In this document: one piece after another, positions 59,231-64,000 of the stretch
Layout: each line of letters begins with the position of its first letter
How positions within the stretch are numbered: position 1 is the first letter of the stretch
Assembly: GCF_020991455.1 (NCBI RefSeq)
Contig: NZ_JAJMOX010000010.1
Span: 62,001-126,000, forward strand
Source: Flavobacterium sp. JAS
Lineage (GTDB): Bacteria; Bacteroidota; Bacteroidia; Flavobacteriales; Flavobacteriaceae
Reading direction: 5' to 3'
DNA length: 64,000 nt
Position numbers and translations under genes: made by a program
The notes under the pieces: model-generated
Database searches by the model: none
Told to the model about the DNA's origin: nothing
Seen by the model: the letters and a program-made list of their open reading frames with translations, nothing else

Positions 59231-60508
59231 ATGAAAAATAATCCTAATAAGGAAAACTCCTTACGACATGTTCTTTTTGGATCTTTAATTGGTACCACAA
59301 TTGAATTTTTTGATTTCTATATTTATGCCAATGCCGCTGTATTGGTTTTTCCACAACTATTTTTTCCGGGAGCCAATAGTACCGTTTCTACACTGGAGTC
59401 ATTGGCTACGTTTTCAATAGCTTTTTTGGCAAGACCTTTGGGATCTGCTGTTTTTGGGCATTATGGTGATAAAATTGGTCGTAAAGTTACTTTAGTAGTG
59501 GCGTTATTAACAATGGGACTATCAACAATAGCAATTGGTTTCTTGCCGGGTTACGCGAGTATCGGTATAGTTGCTCCAATTTTATTGATGTTGTGCCGCT
59601 TTGGTCAGGGTGTTGGTTTAGGAGGTGAGTGGGGCGGAGCTGTTTTACTGGCAATTGAAAATGCACCTCCACATAAACGTGCCTGGTACGGAATGTTTCC
59701 TCAATTAGGAGCGCCTATAGGATTGTTGCTTTCAGGTGGAACTTTTTTGATTTTAACGGATAGTATGAGCAGTGAAGCTTTTATGGATTATGGTTGGAGA
59801 ATTCCGTTTATAGCAAGTTCACTTTTAGTAATTGTTGGATTTTATATTCGTTTAAAAATTAGCGAAACTCCGGCATTCGAAAATTCTAAAGAAGAACAAA
59901 AAGAGGTTAAAATTCCATTTTTCACCTTATTGAAATCATATAAAAATCAATTGATTTTTGGAACCTTATCTGCAGTTACAACCTTTTTGGTATTTTATTT
60001 AATGACTGTTTTTACGCTTAGTTGGGCAACATCTGATTTGGGTTTTACAAAAAGAGATGCTTTATTGATCCAATTGCTTTCGGTATTGTTTTTTGCCTTT
60101 TTTATTCCGGTTTCGGCTTTGGTTGCTGATAAAATTGGACGTCGAAAAATATTAGTTATTACAACAGCTGCAATTGCTGTTTTTGGATTTTTCTTTTCTT
60201 ACTTTCTAAATTCCGGAAATGCGACATTAGTAACAACTTTTGTTTGTATCGGAATGTCTTTGATGGGTTTTACTTATGGCCCGTTAGGAACTTTTTTATC
60301 AGAATTGTTTCCAACAACAGTTCGTTATTCTGGTGCTTCGTTGACTTTTAATTTGGCAGGAATTCTTGGTGCGGCATTTGCGCCAATGATTGCGATTTGG
60401 CTGGCAAGTACTTATGGTTTAAATTATGTAGGTTTTTACCTGACTGCTGCTGCTTTAATTTCATTAATCTCATTTTTAGTGATTTCTAAGAAAGTACATC
60501 AGTTTTAG
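59231..60508 (+). CDS. MFS transporter, metabolite:H+ symporter (MHS/ProP) type
   Basis: 425-aa permease with twelve helices. RHVLFGSLIGTTIEFFDFYIYANAAVLVFPQLFFPG opens as in MHS proteins; the cytoplasmic loop GHYGDKIGRKVTLVVALLTMG (about residues 77-97) and its second-half counterpart ADKIGRRKILVITTAAIAVFGFF carry the family signature, and RFGQGVGLGGEWGGAVLLAIENAPPHKRAWYGMFPQLGAPIGLLLS is the conserved helix 4-5 region. Substrates of the group include proline, betaine, citrate and 2-oxoglutarate; none can be assigned. Own promoter. Confidence 0.92.
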   Translation: MKNNPNKENSLRHVLFGSLIGTTIEFFDFYIYANAAVLVFPQLFFPGANSTVSTLESLATFSIAFLARPLGSAVFGHYGDKIGRKVTLVVALLTMGLSTIAIGFLPGYASIGIVAPILLMLCRFGQGVGLGGEWGGAVLLAIENAPPHKRAWYGMFPQLGAPIGLLLSGGTFLILTDSMSSEAFMDYGWRIPFIASSLLVIVGFYIRLKISETPAFENSKEEQKEVKIPFFTLLKSYKNQLIFGTLSAVTTFLVFYLMTVFTLSWATSDLGFTKRDALLIQLLSVLFFAFFIPVSALVADKIGRRKILVITTAAIAVFGFFFSYFLNSGNATLVTTFVCIGMSLMGFTYGPLGTFLSELFPTTVRYSGASLTFNLAGILGAAFAPMIAIWLASTYGLNYVGFYLTAAALISLISFLVISKKVHQF

Positions 60509-60511
60509 TTT

Positions 60512-60677
60512 TTAACCGCAAAGTTTTCAAAGTATTTTTCGCAAAGGTCACAAAGTTTTTTTAGATCGTGATTTTATAAAAACACAAAGTTCGCAAAGCT
60601 TTTTTTAAATCTGGCTTTGCGAACTTTGTGTTTTCTATGTTTAAAGTAAAATTAAACTTAGCGAACTTAGCGGTTAA
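60512..60677. repeat. CGCAAAG/CACAAAG inverted cluster
   Basis: Outer TTAACCGC (60512-60519) pairs with GCGGTTAA (60670-60677). Inner 19-bp perfect arms AACACAAAGTTCGCAAAGC (60581-60599) and its complement at 60614-60632. Further CAAAG, CGCAAAG and ACTTAGCG units lie between. Located between convergent MFS and secreted-protein genes. Confidence 0.8.
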
Positions 60678-60684
60678 TTATTCT

Positions 60685-63279
60685 TTATCGTTTCAAACTA
60701 AAATGTCCTCTATATTCAGTTCCGTCTAATCTTGTTACTGTAAACCAGTAATCAGATGCGGGTAATTCCTGACCTAGATAATTTCCGTCCCAAACTCCAC
60801 TATTAACTAACTCTTTGATTAATTTTCCATAGCGATCAAATATTTTGATTCCTGTGTTTGGTGCTAAATAAGCAAAATCAATTGTCCAGTAATCATTATA
60901 AGTATCATTGTTTGGGGTAAAGAATTTTGGATATGGAAGTTCGTCAACAAAATTAATGCAGTCACCAGTAGTAGCTCCAAGAACTTTTATCGTTACCGGA
61001 ACTCTGTCACTTTCGCAATTGTTTACTGTCTGCGAAGCATAATAAGTAACCTCGTTTTGAAGTAAAGTTGATTCTGATAAAGTAGTTGTAGCAGAGAGGC
61101 TTTCAAACCATTTTATATTTTCTCCTTTAATATCAATGTCGCTGATTTTAGCATTTTTTTGAATACAAAATGTTTGCGGAGATTTAGCAATTGGGTTTTG
61201 GATGTCCTGAATTTTTATAGCCACAGCAAGTCGTTTGCTTTCACAACTGTTTAAAGTTTGTGCTGCATAATATGTTTTGTTTTCAAGAAAAGTTGTTTCA
61301 GCCAAAGCGTTTCCTGCAATCGCTGCATCATACCAAATGATTCCTGTTCCTTGAATATTAATATCAGCAATTGTAGCATTCTGATTAATACAAAAAGGCT
61401 GTTCTGCTTTTGCAATGGGTAAATTTGTGTCTTTGATTTTTACCAAAATTGGAGTTCTGTCACTTTCACACCCTTTAGTTTGTGAAACATAATAAGTAGT
61501 ATTGTTTTCTAGCAAAGTAGTGATTGGTATAATACTAGCTGCCATATAGGAACTATACCATTTCAAATTTTGTCCATCAATTTGTATATCATTTAAAGTT
61601 GCATTTTCATTTTTGCAGAAAGCACGACTGTTTAATTCAAGAGGAGCAAGAGGAGTATTGGTTATTGTTACTGTAACAGCTAATCTTTCGGTCTCGCAAA
61701 TATTTGTTGATTGAGAAGCAAAGTAAGTTTTTCCATTTTGCAGTGCAGAAGTGGAGGACAGAATATTTCCATTTGTAGCATTATCATACCATTTTATTCC
61801 ACTAAAATTTGGAGCTAAATCACCGATTGTTGCATTTTGACTTGTGCAAAAAAACTGACTTTCTTCACCATCAGGTTTTGAAGAATCGCATGGGCTAAGT
61901 TTAACAATAAAACCATCTGATGTAAGTACACCTCCATTATGCAAAGAGTCAAATATTTGACTGCCAACACCTGGATCGAAATCACATTCGCCATTAAAGT
62001 CGCCCAAAAGATATATACTTTTATTTTTGACCTTTATATCTTTTACTAATGAACGATAATTAGAAATTAACATATAAGCTTTATCAAAATTTCTATTTGA
62101 ATCAAATTTTATTACATAACCAGATCCATATTGAATCGAGCCGTATGGGTTTTCCAGGAAAAAATCATTAGCAGAAGGATCGGCATCAACTTTTCCGGCA
62201 AAATCACCAACTAAATAAATATTATTTTGTGCATCACTTTCTATTTGCCACATACGAAAGTCTGCTGAAAATTGTGCAACAAAATATTCTTTTAAATCCA
62301 GGAAGTTACCATCGCTGTCAAGCCACAATAAGAATTTTTGGGATGAGGTGTTTACTACATTTGATGAAGGATCAACATCTATTGGTCCTTGATAAACTCC
62401 ATTAGTACCTGCTAAAATAATATTTCCCTTGCGATCAAGATGAAAAGTTTCTATACCTTGTTGCGATAATTTTTTTTCCCACAGAATATTTGCATTGCTA
62501 GTATTTATATTAAATATAGAACACATAGGATAACCATGATCTGAAGTATTTAAGACCGTAATAATATTTCCATCAGGTTTTGTGTGAATTTTTACGTTAG
62601 ATGGTTCAGGATAATCAAATATTTTTTTCCAAATAAAATTTCCAGAGTTATCTAGTTTAAAAATGTATGAAGCAATACTATTTTGTGATTCAAATTTTAC
62701 ATCAGTGTTGTTAATGTTTATGGTTTTTGAGTTTACAAACCAGCCGCCAACAAGAAGATTATTTTGGTTATCAATGTCAAAGCTATTGATAAAAAAGGAA
62801 CCTGGATTTTTAATTTTAATTTTTGATAACTCATTTCCGTTCGGAGAAATTTTTATAATTGTGAAATAAGAGTTAATTTGATTTGAAACAAAATCTGCAG
62901 TTTGTAAAAGAAGATAAATATTGCCATCTGGTCCAATTTTTATTTCATAAGCAGATTGTCCTGATTTTAAATCTCCAAATGTTTTCCCCCAAACAAAGTC
63001 GCCATTATTGTTCAGTTTTATTAAATAAATATCTGCGTATGGAGAAAAAGGAGTAGAATTATTATTAATAATTTGAGTGCCATTAGGAGTTGGATCAAGA
63101 TCGTAAGTATAAGATTGTGCTACACCAAGAGAATAAGAATTACCATCATTATCTACTTCTACTGCTTGAGCTTCATCACTTTGCTGATTTCCAATTTGCC
63201 TTACCCATTGAAAATCTTGAGCTTTAATACTATTGAAAAAAAATATAGAAATAAAAAGGAAAAGTAATTTATGTTTCAT
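60685..63279 (-). CDS. Large secreted protein with four Ig-like repeats and T9SS-type C-terminal domain
   Basis: 864-aa exported protein: signal peptide MKHKLLFLFISIFFFNSIKAQ, then a long repeat domain (about 22-400) of SBBP-like blades (FQWVRQIGNQQSDEAQAVEVDNDGNSYSLG, DIYLIKLNNNGDFVWGKTFGD, VKFDSNRNFDKAYML). Next come four homologous units of about 75-80 residues with FC..QNATI.DI....I.WYD......L....TYYA.QT...CES.R..V.IK. The end, NDTYNDYWTIDF..IFDRYGKLIKEL..GVWDGNYLGQELPASDYWFTVTRLDGTEYRGHFSLKR, is the type B (CHU_C) gliding-motility/T9SS sorting domain. Probable adhesin or surface protein. The ATG at 63279 is used; a longer frame from 63492 crosses the -7 box. Confidence 0.9.
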   Translation of the reverse strand: MKHKLLFLFISIFFFNSIKAQDFQWVRQIGNQQSDEAQAVEVDNDGNSYSLGVAQSYTYDLDPTPNGTQIINNNSTPFSPYADIYLIKLNNNGDFVWGKTFGDLKSGQSAYEIKIGPDGNIYLLLQTADFVSNQINSYFTIIKISPNGNELSKIKIKNPGSFFINSFDIDNQNNLLVGGWFVNSKTININNTDVKFESQNSIASYIFKLDNSGNFIWKKIFDYPEPSNVKIHTKPDGNIITVLNTSDHGYPMCSIFNINTSNANILWEKKLSQQGIETFHLDRKGNIILAGTNGVYQGPIDVDPSSNVVNTSSQKFLLWLDSDGNFLDLKEYFVAQFSADFRMWQIESDAQNNIYLVGDFAGKVDADPSANDFFLENPYGSIQYGSGYVIKFDSNRNFDKAYMLISNYRSLVKDIKVKNKSIYLLGDFNGECDFDPGVGSQIFDSLHNGGVLTSDGFIVKLSPCDSSKPDGEESQFFCTSQNATIGDLAPNFSGIKWYDNATNGNILSSTSALQNGKTYFASQSTNICETERLAVTVTITNTPLAPLELNSRAFCKNENATLNDIQIDGQNLKWYSSYMAASIIPITTLLENNTTYYVSQTKGCESDRTPILVKIKDTNLPIAKAEQPFCINQNATIADINIQGTGIIWYDAAIAGNALAETTFLENKTYYAAQTLNSCESKRLAVAIKIQDIQNPIAKSPQTFCIQKNAKISDIDIKGENIKWFESLSATTTLSESTLLQNEVTYYASQTVNNCESDRVPVTIKVLGATTGDCINFVDELPYPKFFTPNNDTYNDYWTIDFAYLAPNTGIKIFDRYGKLIKELVNSGVWDGNYLGQELPASDYWFTVTRLDGTEYRGHFSLKR

Positions 63280-63299
63280 TTGGATAATTTGGCTTGTCG

Positions 63300-63307
63300 C
63301 AAATGTA
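63300..63307 (-). promoter_or_regulatory. -7 promoter box of the T9SS-type protein gene
   Basis: TACATTTG on the minus strand, exact match, 21 nt upstream of the ATG at 63279. Confidence 0.55.
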
Positions 63308-63377
63308 ATTAAATATCTACAAAAGAAAACTAAAATATCAAGTTGAATCTTTTCATAAAAAGTCCCTAAATATCCCG

Positions 63378-63385
63378 TATTTTTG
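63378..63385 (+). promoter_or_regulatory. -7 promoter box of the radical SAM-type gene
   Basis: TATTTTTG, exact match, 19 nt before the TTG start codon at 63404. Confidence 0.5.
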
Positions 63386-63403
63386 CAAAAAAATAATCTC
63401 GTC

Positions 63404-64000
63404 TTGAAAACCAAACTTTTTGTAGTTACACCGCCTTTTACCCAACTGAATACTCCGTATCCGGCAACTGCATATATAAAAGGATTTCTCAATACTAAAA
63501 ATATCGAATCGGTTCAGGCCGATTTGGGTATTGATGTGATATTGGAATTGTTTTCGAAGAAAGGTTTAATTAGTTTGTTTAACGTTTCACGTTTCAAGTT
63601 TGAAGGCTCTAATCAAGATCTTTCAGATAACTCCAAACGTATTTTTGCTTTACAAGACGAATACATCAAAACTATTGATGCTGTAATTCAGTTTTTGCAA
63701 GGAAAAAATCCAACATTAGCATTACAAATTTGTCAGGAAGATTTTCTGCCGGAAGCTTCTCGATTTGCACAATTAGAAGAACTCGATTGGGCTTTCGGAA
63801 CAATGGGAACGCAGGATAAAGCCAAACACTTAGCGACTTTATATCTTGAGGACATCTCAGATTTTATAGTAGAATGTGTTGATGAAAATTTTGGCTTTAG
63901 CCGATATGCTGAACGTTTGGGCCGAAGTGCCAATTCGTTTGATGAATTATACGAAGCTTTACAGCAAAAACCGACCTATATTGATTCTATTTTGATTTCG
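63404..64000 (+). CDS. Probable B12-binding radical SAM protein, 5' part
   Basis: 199 codons to the window edge. The start is TTG at 63404 (LKTKLFVVTPPFTQLNTPYPATAYIKGFLNTKNIESVQADLGIDVILELFSKKG), a pattern like the N-terminal B12-binding (Rossmann) segment of Bacteroidota radical SAM proteins. The radical SAM CxxxCxxC cluster is beyond the window, so the assignment rests on memory of the family's N-terminus. An in-frame stretch (63584-63601) matches an intergenic repeat found at 41528. Confidence 0.6.
   Translation, partial: MKTKLFVVTPPFTQLNTPYPATAYIKGFLNTKNIESVQADLGIDVILELFSKKGLISLFNVSRFKFEGSNQDLSDNSKRIFALQDEYIKTIDAVIQFLQGKNPTLALQICQEDFLPEASRFAQLEELDWAFGTMGTQDKAKHLATLYLEDISDFIVECVDENFGFSRYAERLGRSANSFDELYEALQQKPTYIDSILIS

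Noticed and set aside
63280..63492. 71-codon N-terminal extension of the T9SS-type protein
   Set aside because: It crosses two divergent -7 boxes and the neighbouring gene start; the signal peptide begins at the ATG at 63279.
1..64000. tRNA or rRNA genes
   Set aside because: Reading the intergenic regions showed no cloverleaf-type or conserved rRNA sequence, though a dedicated scan was not possible.

Overview
The window looks like a chromosomal stretch of a Flavobacterium-type bacterium (phylum Bacteroidota). The sequence is AT-rich. Genes lack Shine-Dalgarno-like leaders, and many are preceded by the Bacteroidota -7 box TAnnTTTG, often with the start codon 12-40 nt further on. Several genes begin with TTG or GTG. 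Lineage markers include a long SecA (1113 aa), an rpmB-rpmG-DUF4295-ftsY block, BshC of bacillithiol synthesis, YARHG and FKBP lipoproteins, and a secreted protein with a gliding-motility/type-9-secretion C-terminus. I saw no tRNA, rRNA, CRISPR array, prophage or transposase.

Layout. 1-3.1 kb: MeaB (partial), an Rrf2 regulator with an NAD(P)-binding partner, DoxX and a Crp/Fnr-like regulator. 3.4-9.1 kb: AEC permease, 1-Cys peroxiredoxin, KefB-like antiporter, adenylosuccinate lyase. 9.2-10.6 kb: a cysteine-free sirtuin translationally coupled to a fatty-acid-hydroxylase-type membrane protein. 11-13.3 kb: a co-directional trio of APS kinase, Asp/Asn beta-hydroxylase-like oxygenase and sulfotransferase. 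13.3-15.7 kb: TrmH-type methyltransferase, YARHG lipoprotein, DUF2306 protein. 15.8-24.1 kb: a minus-strand putative copper or other metal locus with a CNGRC small protein, MbnP-like lipoprotein, MbnH-like di-heme protein, beta-barrel with a CDACGC N-terminus, a second CNGRC paralogue, TonB-dependent receptor and PepSY-TM protein. 24.3-37.9 kb: secA, DUF2795, cobalamin adenosyltransferase, ABC ATPase, lipoproteins, methyltransferase, an odd zinc-ribbon SDR, FKBP and ABC-F. 38-45 kb: polyprenyl glycosylphosphotransferase, CpsB-type phosphatase, a DUF5009 acyltransferase-like protein, secreted proteins, a beta-barrel and a GT2. 45-52 kb: E2 acyltransferase, exonuclease, FAH-family hydrolase, Hpt protein, cinA, ribosomal proteins and ftsY. 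52-64 kb: lipoproteins, serine hydrolase, DciA-like protein, ndk, a second DUF5009-like protein, bshC, an MFS transporter, a type-9-secreted protein and the start of a probable B12-binding radical SAM protein.

The most distinctive non-coding content is the set of intergenic inverted-repeat families. They include a roughly 150-bp nested palindrome built of four GTGCC-core units (3 copies), an element with conserved AGCCCCGAT and AGCTCCT ends but variable self-complementary centres (5 copies), octamer CTAAGnnn arrays facing CTTAG arrays (4 copies plus a related one), and several single-copy long palindromes. They occupy many of the spacers, including four successive gaps of the metal locus. Functional linkage inside the metal locus and the sulfation trio is inferred from gene order and family knowledge, not demonstrated.
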